From: Piromyces finnis
Taxonomy: Eukaryota; Neocallimastigomycota; Neocallimastigomycetes; Neocallimastigales; Neocallimastigaceae
DNA: 64,000 nucleotides
Direction of reading: 5' to 3'
NCBI GenBank assembly: GCA_002104945.1
Contig: MCFH01000002.1
Location: 1-64,000 of the forward strand
The notes under the pieces were generated by a model. That model worked only from the letters and a program-made list of their open reading frames with translations. It was not told the origin of the DNA and ran no database searches. Both the position numbers and the translations under genes were made by a program. Positions 26,695 to 40,789 of this stretch are shown one piece after another; the first letter of the stretch is position 1; each line of letters starts with the position of its first letter.

Positions 26695-27395
26695 TTTTGG
26701 AATTATTATAAATTTAATCAGTATTTATATTGTTCAAAAAAACAATGTGGTATAAAAAAATAAAATAAAATCTCTTATTAATTGTTTAATAATTGATTAT
26801 CTCTATTTTCTATTTATTAATTATTATAATTATAGTTGTATAATTGAAGAATAGCCTTATTAATAAAATATTGATTTATTTTATAATATTATTTTATTAA
26901 ATTGAAAAAATAAATTATTTTAATTAATGAATTTGTTAATGTGTTAATGTATATATATAAGATTATACTAAATTGATTCTTTAAAATATATAATTTAATA
27001 AAAACATATAAAATAGAAAGAAACCAGAATTAAAAAAAAATAGCATTAACATCTTTTTTCTTTTTTTTAATTTAGAATTTTATTTTATTTTGTTAAGTTT
27101 TACAAAATAGTTGTATTATATTATATATATATTTTGTGAAACCATTAAATAAATATAAACCTTATTATATAGTTTTAAATAAATGGAAATTTTTATGATA
27201 AAAATACAGAAATTAATAATTGATAGTAAATATTATTTGTTTTTCTTATTCTAGTGTTTATTCTTTAAAGAATATTTTATATCATATATATTTTTTTAAT
27301 TGATATATTTTGAAATATTTTATAAAGTATAAATATATAATTTTATTTATTTTATTTTGTTTAATTATTACATTAATTTTATTAATATAAATTAT
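26695..27395. other. Intergenic spacer
   Basis: About 700 bases between two minus-strand genes: promoter side of the CXC/NTF2-like gene and 3' flank of the flippase gene. Only AT-rich simple sequence seen. Confidence 0.6.
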
Positions 27396-28026
27396 TTAAT
27401 TCATTACTCTTGAATATGTTGATGGATGTATGCATTTACGAAGTGTTTTAACAACAAATAATGGTATATAACTAACTGAAGTTATTGCAAGAACTTTCCA
27501 TAAGAAATCAAATGTCAAAATAAAGTTAACATCTAATTTAATTATTTAATATTAGAAAAATACATATTAATTTTTAAATTTAATTATTATTTTATTTGAT
27601 ATAAAAAATTTATTAATAAATTTAATTTCTTTCCACTTACCGAAATCTGTATTTAAATAGAACATTGAGCCAATATAAAATATTATAGTAAATAATTGTG
27701 CGTATACTATAAATTTTTTCCTAAATAGATTAAATTATATTTTATTAAATTCAAGTATTCAAAATTTTATTGAATGTAAAATATAATTAATAATTTACCA
27801 TCTATATATTTCAAGTAGAACCATACATAGCTCATTTAAAATTAATGATGTAAACGTAATAGATACAATATTTATAAACTGATCTTCAAATAATAAAATA
27901 GCCATAACCATAATAGCACCACCTAATAAATATTGTTGATTTCATTATAAATAAAATTTATTTTAGATTACTTATTTTAATCAATCAATTATTTATTTCT
28001 TTTACTACCACTATAACTATTAATTC

Positions 28027-28104
<78 letters not shown>

Positions 28105-31100
28105 CCTTGATAAACACTAGTTAATACCCATTGACAAAAAGTTTTTAGAGAAAGTGATCGACCCTTTAATAACTCTTTATATAATTCTGGATAGAGTTTA
28201 GCAACATCTCTACTAACATCTTGATTTAATACTAATGAAAAGATTGGACCACTTGTAAAGAAAGTAGCATAACCAACAAGTAATAAACCTTGATATAAAG
28301 CAATAGGAGCAAAGTAGAACATTGCTGAAAAAACAAATTGGATAAAAGAAATAATTAATCCTCTGTGAATAATAAATTGAGATAAGATAGCAGAACGTTT
28401 ATCTATAATTATACAAAAAAATTATATAAATAAATGTAAAAGATATGTTATATTAATTATTTTTTAAGTTTATTAATATAATTTATGATATATTTTTATA
28501 AATTGTTTATATTTTCTATTATATAAATTTACTTACAACTATTTCTTCCATGCCATAATAAGAGATCAGATAAATAACTAAATTGATTGATAGAAAAATC
28601 TGCAGCCAATGATGCTTGTTTACCTTCTTTTCCTACAATACCAACACCTACATCTGCGGCTTGAATCATACTTACATCATTACCACCATCACCAATTGCA
28701 CAAACGATAGATTTCGTATACTCTTTAATTAATTTAGTAATTTCAGCTTTTTGGGTTGGAGAACATCGACAACAAATAACAGTTGGTAATTTTAATGCAA
28801 CAGATATAAAAAGTTCTTTCTCAAATATTAAACAATTCTATTTTATATTACATAGTTTATATACATTAATATTTTTTAAAAAGGATTTATATATTCTTGA
28901 TCAAAGATATAAATATATAATCTACCTTTAAGGTTTCACCATCAATAACTAAACATGAATCATTACTTGCTTCTAATATTTCTAATTTATCTCTAATTTC
29001 ATTTCTATCAATTACTATATTTATATTTAATAATGATAAGAATTAATGGACAATTAAACATTTATATATTCTAATATATGAATATAATTTTTTTTAAATA
29101 TTTTTACATTTAGCCATTATTGAATAAGTTTGATTTCTTGAAATTAATCTTGAGGAAATACCAATACAACAAGCTGTTTCAACTTTATCTCCTGTTAACA
29201 TCCATATATTAATACCAGCATTTCTTAAAAGTTCTAATGTTGAACTAACATCATCTTGTAATTTATCTTCAACACCAGTGATACCTAATAACTCCAAATC
29301 ATTTTCAAGATATTTTGTTACTACACTTTGCATAGCTTCATTTCTATTATTGATATTAATTTTTGCATTATTATATCTATGTTTATTAAGTTTATATATT
29401 ATTAGATATATAAATATAAATAATTAATTTATATATATTTATAAAAATTATAATTAATTATAAATTTAAATATTTATATTACTCATTTATGAATTTTTCA
29501 TAAAATTGTTCTGATAACTTCTTTTTTCCAATAACAAGAGTACGTAAACCTTCACGAGCCATATTTCCACATTCTTCATCCAACCTAAATATAATAAATA
29601 ATTTTTACTGTTAATAAGTATTTAAGATATCTAATAGTGAGAAGTTCTCATTTATCTTCCTTTCTTACCAATCATTATATTGAACAATTTTGGACATGAC
29701 AACATCAGCACCTTTCATATAGAAAGTAATTTTATGGTTCTTAATATTACGAACAATTATTCCCATTCGTTTAGTTTCACTTGTAAATGGGAAAATTTCT
29801 AAAATTTCATATTCGATAGTATTATTATTTTTGTTGAGAGGATCAGGGAATTGAAGTTTCATTATGTTAATATCACGATATATTAAAGTAATCCCAACAC
29901 TTTCACACCACTTCAAAATTGCAATTTCATCAGGTGAAGAAGCCTGATATGTTATTTTTCCATTTTCTGAGATTATCGGCGAAACATTATGACATAATGC
30001 TAATGATATTACTACGTCATGAATACGACTTGTCATATTTTTTAATTGTTTATATTTATATGCAACTTTTTCATCTAATATTATATATAATATTATTTAT
30101 ATTATTTTTTTATGATACCATAAAGTTCAGAAATTAGTTAAAATATATTTAATTCGCAATAATAAATTAAATGGATATTTTAATGAAATTGCTTTAAAAT
30201 TTTTGTCACTAATAATACCTTTATTTAAAGTATAATATTGAATTATTTGTTCTTTAATTTCATTAAATGTATCAAAGGAATAAGAAACTCTACCCAAATG
30301 AATACGTTTTAATATCATTTCTATTTTTAATTTAATTTTATTATTATTATTAAAAATTAAAATAATTATTAATTACTAAATTGTATTTTCTTAGTATATT
30401 TTATTTCTTATTAATTTCTTTCTTTTTTTTTTCTTTGTCGATATTTTTATTTTTGTTCTTGCTTTAACTTTTAATTACCATTTTTTGTTAATGTCCCTGT
30501 TTTATCACTTAAAAGATATTCTACACGACCAAGTTCTTCAGGAATAGTACTAGTACGTACCATTGTTCCAGGTATTTCTTTATCATGCTCAATTTCATAA
30601 CTATAATATGTTTTGGCTAAATCTAAATTTATACGAAGACTTTATTAAAAATATTTGTATATATTGAAATGTAAAACAATTAAAATAAATTTAAATATCT
30701 ATAATGTTTATCTCGTTTTCCCTCTTTCTATTTAATAGCTATTAAATAATAATTTGTATTAATTTATAATATATTATTATTTTATACAAACCTTATTGGA
30801 ATAATAGAAGAAAAGATGATCATAAAGCGGAAGAAAGAAACATACCAAAGACCACGGAATTGATTTAATGCTACTAAAATAAATGATAACAACAGTGTAA
30901 TTATCATTAAGATTTTGGTTAATCTGTTAATTTCCCAATCAACAGAACCAACTTTGGTATTTGGCTTACTAATGTTCATCACAGAACGATTATCTTTACC
31001 ACTATAAATTACTAATCCTATAGAAGTACCTTGCGCAACAACACAATTTGCCCATAATGTATTTTCCACTTCTAATGGAATTGTTGTTTCTATTTCCTGT

Positions 31101-32667
31101 TTTTTAATTATAATAAAATAAGATGAAAAATATTAATTAATACATTTTGAAAGTTTATAAAAAAATATTTAATTAAATTACTTACTTCTGGATTCTCAGG
31201 GAAATAAGTAAAAGTACCAACAAATTTATGAATATCTTTTTGTGGTTTTTCAGCTATTTATAATTAATAATATATATATATATTAAATTTATAAATATTT
31301 TTATTTATTATTGGAATTATTATTAATATTATTAATATTAATATTGTTAGTACAATAAACTTGGGCATTCATATATGCTAATGATTCATCTGACGGTAAT
31401 TTTTGAGTAATTGGTACAGCCAATCTTATATTTTGTTTATTTTTAAAATTAATTAAAATATTACAGATATAGATAAATAAATATTATAATAATATTTTTG
31501 TTATAGGTATTTAAAGTTTTTACCTTAATTTCCAATCAGTTTCTCCATCTAATTGATCAGTACGAATAAAACAAGATCCTGTATCTTCTGAGGTTCTTAA
31601 AAGAATCATATCAGTTGGAATCTTTTAATAAATTAAAATTAAAGAAATTATTTTTAATAAGAATATTTATCTGTTTATCTTTTTTATAATAATAATAATA
31701 TTGGTAGTAGTAATAGCATAAATAATTAAAATAAAGTATTTACTCTTTGATTGCAATTAATTTTAATAAGATCACCAACTTTAATCTTTGAACTTGGTAT
31801 ATCTATTAATCCATTCTTAGTTAACTTTTGATATTTTTGATTATTAATTTCTTTATCTCTCTTATGACGTTGAATATCATCATAAGCTTCTTTGCTAATA
31901 GTAACTGCTAATACACAAGATAGAGGTCCATAGAATGTAATTAAATAACCTACAATATTTTTTAAGTAATTTTTACATTAATTTAAACTTTCTAAAAGTA
32001 TAAGCTATATCAAATTCTATAAATATTTAAAAATATGGAAGATAATTTAATAAAAAGATATGTTACCAATTCTTAATACAGGGAATATCTGAGATAAAGC
32101 AACCAATAGAAAGTACAAATTCATGAAGAATTTAAACTTATATATTATAAAACATTGTTTAATAAATTAATATTATATTAATATACCAATATTAAAATTA
32201 ATTATTGTATTTACTTGTTCATATAAAACAACTGGAAAGAAAGAAAATATTGAATATTTTTGATTTCTAACAATATTTGGAGGAAATTTATTTCCATTTT
32301 TACTGTTATCTATATAATCATTATAAATAATTAAAAATAAGAAAAAAAATTTTTAATTATAAATTTTAAAACATAATTATCTCATATCAATTGTTAAAAT
32401 ACCAGGTAAATTAATAACACGGGCTTTCCCTTGATTTGAATTTGAAATTGAAAATAGTTTGACCAATGCTCTTAATTTATCTTTTATAGCATAAAATGAT
32501 CCCCCTCTTCTTTTATGTCTCTGAATGAATAATTATTCATAGTTAAATATAGTAATTGTTATTAAGAAACATTTATTATTTTTTTATATATATTAATAAC
32601 TTACTAATGGTACATTATCTCCGGGTCCTTTTGGTAATAAAGGTAATTCAACTTCTATATCAGACAT
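27396..32667 (-). CDS. NEO1: P4-ATPase phospholipid flippase, Neo1/ATP9 type
   Basis: Twenty exons with matching phases: 32667-32605, 32520-32403, 32309-32215, 32136-32067, 31949-31744, 31621-31524, 31424-31354, 31253-31186, 31096-30792, 30639-30479, 30320-30219, 30074-29669, 29584-29483, 29376-29108, 29014-28926, 28837-28537, 28402-28106, 27922-27799, 27720-27641, 27532-27396; 1053 residues, close to animal ATP9A. Key sites: RNQKY and [11 protein letters not shown] near TM1-2, QLDGETDWK (actuator), catalytic D410 in [15 protein letters not shown] and MKGADVVM (nucleotide-binding domain), LTGDK, and [11 protein letters not shown] at 790. [12 protein letters not shown] and the short N-terminus point to the Neo1/ATP9 clade, which flips aminophospholipids at Golgi and endosomal membranes and needs no Cdc50 subunit in yeast. 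Exon 11 must end at the internal donor at 30218, since the continuing frame meets TGA. Intron 17 carries an (ATT)n microsatellite. Confidence 0.93.
28030..28101. repeat. (ATT)n trinucleotide microsatellite
   Basis: About 24 uninterrupted ATT units inside intron 17 of the flippase gene, ending just after the 5' splice site on the minus strand. Length variation here would alter only the intron. Confidence 0.95.
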
Positions 32668-35053
32668 TTTTTATATTTCAAATTATATTGAATTTGAACT
32701 CTTCAAATATTATAAAAATTTTCTTTTTCTTTTTTATAATATTATTATTTTATTATATTATTTTATTATGATTGTTTATTTTATATTATTAAAAATTTAT
32801 TTTTTTAATAAAAAATTATTATTTAATAATTCTATCAAATTTATTATTTAAACTTTTAGTTTAATAAAAAGGTATCTAATATCTCTCTTTTATAGATAAT
32901 ATTAGCATTTTATATAATATACATTATATCATTAATTAATAAAATAACAATATTTATATAGAGGGAAACATTAATAATTTTATTTTTTAAAAAATAATTT
33001 TAATAATAAATTAAATAAATTGTTTTATACATTTCTTATTTTATTATGTAAAACAAGCGATGACAGATATTGTATTCTAGTTATTTATTCAAAAATAAAA
33101 TAAAAAAATTAATATTGAATAAGAAATTTAAAATAGGGAATTTGGAATTGTAAAATATTACATATACTAATTTATTATAATAATTGTTTTATATCTTAAA
33201 TAAATTACAATAAATTGAAAAATAAGAATACTTAAGATATTATAAAATCTTTAATCTTTAATAATGTTATAATAAAAAATATATATCAATATTGATAAAG
33301 GTATAATTTATATATATAATTATAATTAATAATTAATAATGCTAAAAATTAATATTGTTACTATATCCCATTTATTAGCATTTATTATTATTATTATTTA
33401 GTGAATTATTTAATTATTGATTCAAATAAGTCTAAAATAAAGGTACTATTTATATTTTTGATATATATTATTCAAAATTATGCTTTATTAAATCTTTTTA
33501 ATTGTTTATTTCTGTTTTAATGTAACAATTATATACTTACAAAATTAGTTGATAAACAAAACAAAAACAAGGCTAATTTTTCATTTTATAAATTGTAATT
33601 CTCGATTTTATAATTTTTATATTGTTATTATTATTATTATTTTGTTATTATTCTGTTATTATTATTATTGTAATTGCTATTGTATTGTTATTTATTTTAA
33701 AGTTTTATCATTCAATAATATATTTCATATTTCATGCAATTTATTTCTGTATGTTTTTTTTTTGGTTTATTAAAATATCTTTCTTCTTTTTCTTATTTAT
33801 TTTCTTTATTTTTCTTTTCCCGTTTTTATTTTTTAATAAAAAGTTTCGATTATTTTTTTTTATATAAAATAATAAAAATCCCAATTTCTTAACCGAAACT
33901 TTCAATTTTTTCGTTTAAAAGTGAATTTTTAAAAAAAATTTTTTTTTATCAAAAATTTTAAATTTTTAATTAATTTTTAATATTTTGTGTTTTAGATATA
34001 ATTTCTTATAAAGATTGAATTTTATTTTATTATATTATTATTTTTTTTTTTTTTTTAAAAAAAAAAAAAATATTGAATACTTTTATTTTAATTAAAAATT
34101 ATTGGAAGAAATCATTAAAAATTAATCCATTAAACATAAATTATATATTTTTACATTATATATAATATCTAAATAAATATTTTTTAAAAAAAAACAAAAA
34201 CAAATATAATAAATATAATGTATATAATAAATTACAATTGTTATATTTATTTTTGTTTTTGTTTTTTTTTTTTTAGTTTTTGTTTTTATGTTTTTATGTT
34301 TTTGATTTTCGGTTTAATACATACAAAAAATATATATATTAACTATATTTTATATTTTTTAAATCTCTAATTTTAATAAATATGAAAAAATGATTGATAA
34401 ATATATTAAAATTAATTTAATTTTTTAATCATAATTTTAAAAATTCTTATTAAAAAATAATGAAAATTTCATAGAAAATATAATACAAATAATAATCACA
34501 TCAAACTAAATTGGATTAAAAAAAATAATAAATATCTCTTTTAATAATAAAATGAATAAAAAGTAATTTATTTATTAAAGATAAATACTTCCAAATATTA
34601 AGTATATTAATTTTAATATTCCATAGGAATATTAGGTTTATATTAATGTTCAATAAATTAATTATGAAATAATATTTCTTTAAATAAAAATATATAATAC
34701 TCTTTAAAATAATTAGAAAGTCTTAATACGAACTCAATTTGAAATAGATTTATATTTTTTCAATAATTAATTGTAAAAGATTTTAAACATAATATATTTA
34801 AATATTATTTTCTTTATTAAATTTATTTTGTAATAATACATTTATTATTTAATAGAAAAAAATCATTTCCTTAAATAATTTATAAAATTCAATATTAAAT
34901 ATAAATGAATCTTTAGAACGTACATTAAATAATTAATATAAATTATTATTATATTCTTTAATAAGTTATTTCAATTTATAATAACTATTAATATTAATTT
35001 AAATTAATGATAGTTATTTTTCAAATAAATATTAATTGAATATATATCGAAAT
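32668..35053. promoter_or_regulatory. Divergent intergenic region between flippase and WAPL genes
   Basis: About 2.4 kb with no credible gene. A T-rich stretch at about 33600-33860 gives Phe/Ile/Tyr-rich short open frames that are compositional artefacts. A T16-A14 palindromic block sits at 34041-34070, and further poly(T) near 34257-34274. It presumably holds the two divergent promoters; no motif is distinctive enough to name. Confidence 0.5.
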
Positions 35054-38000
35054 ATGAATACATCAAATAAAATTAAAATTACATATGGTTCAAATAGTGG
35101 ACGCCGTTATAAAAGTTCACGAATAAAAAATAGTATTTTACCAAGTCTGCCAATTATTCCAACAAAAAATAAAAGCATTAACGACACACAAATTAAAAAA
35201 GATATATTTGATTTCAATCCGGATCATGATGACTTTGAATATAAACAACTTAATCGTCAGAAACAACGTATGGGCATTTCTATTGGTAAAGGTTTGACAG
35301 TAATTAAAAAACAACAAAATACTTCCATTATGAAGGAATCATCTTCAGGAATGGATATTACTTCACCTGTGACAATATCAAAAATTACAATTGAAAATAT
35401 ACCAAAAAAAACATCTTCATTTCGTACATATCAAAGAAAAGCAAAAGATAAAAGGAAAAAAAAGGAAAAAGACGAAATTATAAATTTAGTTGATGAAGAA
35501 AAATCAAATAAAAAGAGAATAGATATAAAAAGTAATAAAGATAGTGTGAAAAGGAAAATGTTAATAACAAAAAATAACAATATTAATAATAATTGTAATA
35601 ATAGTAATAATAATTCGGAAACAGAAAATGAATCAAAAATATCAAAAACAAAACATGAACGTTCAAATACACTTGATTCTATAATATCATCATCTTCATT
35701 AACTTCACTATCTTCTCTTCCATCAGTATATTCATCACCACCATCATCACCTGAAATTATTGAAATTATAGATAATTCTACTCAGAATAATAATCAGAAA
35801 AATAAAAAACAAAAGAAAAAAGAACTAGAAGTTATTGAAATATTTTCTGATAGTGAAAAAAATCCATTTAATATATCTAAAGTAACATATAAAACAAATA
35901 CTAATAAGGATGATGATGATGATGTAATTATTATTGATGATTCAAAAGCAAAAACTATTTCAAGAAATTATTCTATAATACATAATAAAACATCATATAT
36001 GAAAAAAACAATAAACCTTAGTGATTATAATAGAATAAAACGACAGAAAATAGCTCAAATAATATCCCGAAATAAATCGAATTCCCATCCTATTTCATCA
36101 AATTTTCATAACTATTCTATTCGTAGCATAATAAATAATCATAATAATAAAAGTTTTGAAATTAATGACTTTTCTCAATTTAATGATACCTTGTTTGATT
36201 TAGAGGTAATTATACGTTCTTTAATAATTATTATTAAATATATATAAAATTATCAAATTTTCATAAATTTCAAAATAAAGAAAAACTCCTTTTATAAATA
36301 TAAATATTAATATATTTAATAATCTTTTATAAGAGTAATAATTATAAAATGGAAGAATTAGAAGATACTTTTGCTTCATCTACCCTTCCAAAGATACCCA
36401 GAACCTCTAGTTCAACTTTAGTTAATGAAGTTAACGATTCATCTTTAACATTAGATTCTCATCTATCAGAAAATGAAGATCATCATTCTACACCTTCTTT
36501 CCGACCTTCAATTCCTTCTATTAATAAATCTCAGTCATTAAGTCATTTACTTGATAGTCGCGTGGGGAGAATGAAAGGTTCACATTTAAAAAAATCTAAA
36601 TCTTTTGGAAATATCTATGATTTTGGAATAAGGCATGAAGAAAACAATTCATCATTACCATCAAATCATGTATTAAAAATGGGAAAGTCCGAAACCACTG
36701 AAAATGAAAATGATCAAATTAGTATAAATAGCACCGGTTCATTAAAAAGGAGCATTTCTTCCTTAAGCTATTTTAGTGAAATCAGTAATAATAATAAAGA
36801 AAAAGGTAATGATTATTAATATTATAAGTATAATTCTTGAATAATTAATAAATGAAGTTTTATAGTAATATATTTCATATAATATTTAATTTAATTAAAT
36901 TTAATTCTAATAAATTATATAATTTTAATTTTTCTTTTATATTATTATATTCAGTTATTAATTCAGAAATTAAATTATTAGATGGAAGTAGTGTCAGTGT
37001 ACCTATTCTTTTCTTTAAGAAAAAAAGAAAAAGATTGGGAAATGATACAGATATTGCTTCATTAACTGGAATTGATGAAGGAGAAAATAAAAGTAATCAT
37101 TTTTATCGTAAAACTTATCAAAATATAGGTAGTCTTGTTAAAAATGATGATTCGTATGAAGAACCATATGTAGCTATGAGTAAAATGTTTGATGATTCAG
37201 AGGAAAGTGAAGAAGAGGATATTGATTCAAAGGTAGATTATTAATTATAAATTAATAAATTAAAGTAGTAATCTTTAATGATATATGTATTGTTTATATA
37301 TTTTCCATTTATTTAATTAATTTTTACTTATCGAATTTTCAATATTTTAAAATGATAATCGATAATTAAAACTATAAGAACAAAAACAAAAAGGTAAAAT
37401 CGATGTTTGAATTAAAAGAATTAGGTGAAAACAAAAAATTTAAAGATGAAATTGATTATTTATTGGATGGTTTGACTGAAAATCAAACGACTACTACAAA
37501 AAGATTAAGGTAAAAAGAGACATTCTTTTAATAAGAATAATAAATATTTTACATTTTATAATAATAAGAAGAAAAAGAGGAATATGTCGATTTACTAAAT
37601 TTTTTTTTATAGTTGTATTGATTTATGTAAAAAATTATCAGAAAGTGACTTTATTTTGAATTTACGTGCCTATGGTTTTATCCCTCAACTATATAAGATT
37701 CTTTCAAAAGAAAAGGATAAAGTATGTTTTAAATCTATTTATCTAATAAATAGAAAAAGAGAATATTATTAAGATTTTATCTTCACAATCAACCTAAAAA
37801 ATTACATATTAACTTTTTTTATTTTTTATGTAAGATCATACAACTATGTCTATTATATTTTATATATACATTGTTTCAAGATGATGGTAGTCTGGATATC
37901 ATTATACAGGAAGACAATTGCCTTCCCCTACTCGTTAAATTTTTAAGAATCAAAGATGATTATATTAATATTGAAAAATTGAAAAGTACAAAAGAAAAGA

Positions 38001-39382
38001 TTTGCTTGAAAGAAATCAAAAAAGTTATAGAAGAATCTAAACATTTTGAAAATACTAATATTTCTTTTCAATTAATATCCATTAAATGCTTTATTCAACT
38101 TCTTAATCCTTCCTCGACAGTAGATGTAAAAAATGAATTAAAGAAGATGCTTTTTGATAATGATTTTTCAAATGATAAAATTTTATTATCTCCAAGTGTA
38201 AAATCATCTTTTTCTTGCATTGATATAATATCAAATCGATTAAAATTATATACCAACTTTTTACAAAAAGATTATCAGCAATGGAAAATTAATGTTGAAT
38301 CACAAAAAAAGAATATTCCTTTTGATATTAATATTGAGTACTTAAATAATGTATGTTTTTGTTTAAAATTTTTTGAATTATTAAATAAAGAAAATGACCT
38401 GGAATTATCATTATCTACCAAATCCAAAATATCTACTTATATTCTTCAACTTCTTACAAATTTTGTTGGAATAATTTATAATAATCATAAAGATATAAAA
38501 GAATGTTATCATCAAATCTTGTTAAACTGTATTAATGTATTGATTAATTTTTTCAATGAATCTAAAGAAATTGAACAATTTACTAAGACTGATCTAAATG
38601 ATGTTTCATCTCAACAAAATATTATCACGGAGGAACAATATGATGAATTATTTAAAGTGCTATTAGTATTTATTGATCAATTTTCACCATTGTCAAAAGA
38701 AAATCATCAAACCAAACTTCAAGATATTTTTTTATTAATAATTGGGTTGTTAATCAATATTTCAGAAAATAATGAACATTGTCGTATATTACTAGCAAAG
38801 CAACAAATCGGTAAAGCCTGTAGTTATCAATCTAATTCAAAAAAGAATTCTTGGGTTCCTTGCAGATTTGGATGCATTTGTCCTGATAAAGATAAAAAAG
38901 GTTTCCTTGAAATTATAGTAGAAATTTATAGCAACATTGTAAAAACAGAAAACTACATATTAGCATCCTATCTAGCTATTTTAATTGGATTTCTTTGTTT
39001 ACATCCAGATAATAAGGTTATTGTAAAACAATATTTGTTTGAAAATTCTTTTTCAACAATAATCCAAATCTTAGAACAATTCCTCCAATTGAATACTCTT
39101 TCAAATGAATTTGTATCACCAACCATGGAATTAAATCCAAATGCACTAATTAATGCTAATAGTAATGAATATAATCTTGATCCAGGAGATTTAAATTCAG
39201 CATCAATGATTGATTTCACTTCATCTTTAGCCTTACCAATTGAGAATTCTGGCTCTAATCTTGATATTGGATTAATTAATGGTCTTTCTCTGCCATCATC
39301 GCTCTCTTCAAAAAGAGAATATCAACAAGATACCACAACAGAAAGTTTCTTAAAAATTATAGAAGTTTTAAAACAGCCATAG
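35054..39382 (+). CDS. WAPL: WAPL cohesin-release factor
   Basis: Six exons: 35054-36205, 36334-36805, 36955-37232, 37379-37509 (or from 37394; both keep frame), 37613-37721, 37835-39382; 1229 residues with the first choice. The N-terminal half is basic and Ser/Asn-rich low complexity with nuclear-localisation-like Lys/Arg runs. The C-terminal WAPL domain starts near residue 640: ELGENKKFKDEIDYLLDGL, then RLSCIDLCKKLSESDF and NLRAYGFIPQLYKIL, which align in order with ELGE..FNDDIEYIL, RCLSVISLA and LRAHGTVAKFFKAL of animal WAPL; HEAT-like helices follow to the stop. WAPL with Pds5 opens the Smc3-Scc1 gate of cohesin and unloads it from chromosomes. The C-terminal tail (about 1140-1229) is Ser/Asn-rich and not conserved. 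The gene continues as one unit because exons 1-2 join in phase 0 and exons 2-3 in phase 1. Confidence 0.88.
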
Positions 39383-40789
39383 GGATTTTATTACAACAAT
39401 AGTTGTTCATTTTAATAAAAAAGTTTTTTTATAATTTTTCAATTTTTATATAATATTATTATATTATATATTATATAATGTGTTTATTATATATTATTTT
39501 ATTATTAAAACATAATTCCACCATCTCATTAATCCTTTAATTATATAATTTTTTCTTATAAGTATTTTTTCTTTTTTTTATAATTATATCACTGATAAAA
39601 GATATATAAATATATTAAATTTAATCATATATTATCTCAATACTTTATACTTAAAACTTTATGATAATTTTTCATTAAAAAATTATGTAGTACAAACGAT
39701 TATAAAGAATAACGTGAATATCATGTGAATATATAGATTTTATTTTTACCTGGATAATTAAAATTAAATATATAAATTAAGTGTTATGAAATTTCGATTT
39801 AATCTCTATTTAATTAAAAAGTAGATAAATATAGGTTATAATTATAATTTTATAACTATGATATTAATATGTAAAATATGTAACATTAGTTTTATATAAT
39901 TATAGTCTCTTTTTTTCATAGTTCTAAAAAATCAAATAAATTCATAATTTAATTGGAATATAATAAATTAAACTATTAAAAATTTAATTTAAATAAAATA
40001 TATTATTAATATATAATAATATATACTGTTAAATTAATTACAATTTAAAAATAAAAATAGTAACAAATACAGAAATAAGGCTAGAATAGAATAAAATAAT
40101 TAATGAAAGTAAATATAAAAATAAAAACATAAAATTATTATTAAAACATTATATAAATAAAAAGTATTACCAAAAAATTTTTTTCTTAAATAAATATTAA
40201 AAATTAAAAAATTAAAAAGAAAGAATTAAAAAGTAAATAGAATCATTAACTTTAAAAACAAAACAAAAAAAAAAAATACAAACGGTAATTAAAAGAAAAA
40301 AAAATGAAGTATATATATTTAAATAGTTAATAGAAAATATTAATTATTATTGTTGTAATTATTTTATATTTTATAATTAATATGGACTGTCCGACCAACT
40401 GAACATTTAACTGAACATTTTAAACCCAACATAATTATAATACATTACTTTGTTTTTCTATTATAAAAAATAAAATATAAAATATGATGTATTTCGGAAT
40501 ATATAAAAATTTAATAATTCAATTTTTATAATAATCAAAATTTTAGGCAAATAAATAATAATTATTTAATTTTAAAATAAAAATAAAAGTTAATTTTAAA
40601 TAACAATTATAAAGCAAATTGATAATTTAACTTTTATTTTTATTTATCTTTAAATATATTGCATAAATTAAAAAAAAAAAAATAGAAAGATTTTAAATAA
40701 AAAAAATTCATAAAATTAAATTTTAAAATATATAAAACATCCAACATAATAACTCAATATTTATATTAAATAAAAACAACTAAATAAAA
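39383..40789. other. Intergenic spacer upstream of SEC9
   Basis: About 1.4 kb between two plus-strand genes. AT-rich with A-rich tracts close to the SEC9 start (for example near 40261-40278 and 40671-40682). A short direct repeat of AACTGAACATTT occurs at about 40398-40420. No gene seen. Confidence 0.6.

Noticed and set aside
30127-30218. Extension of flippase exon 11 to the stop at 30127
   Set aside because: It would end the ATPase before its nucleotide-binding domain; splicing at 30218/30074 keeps frame and family order.
33549-33867. Short Phe/Ile/Tyr-rich open frames
   Set aside because: They arise from T-rich simple sequence and have no protein-like composition.
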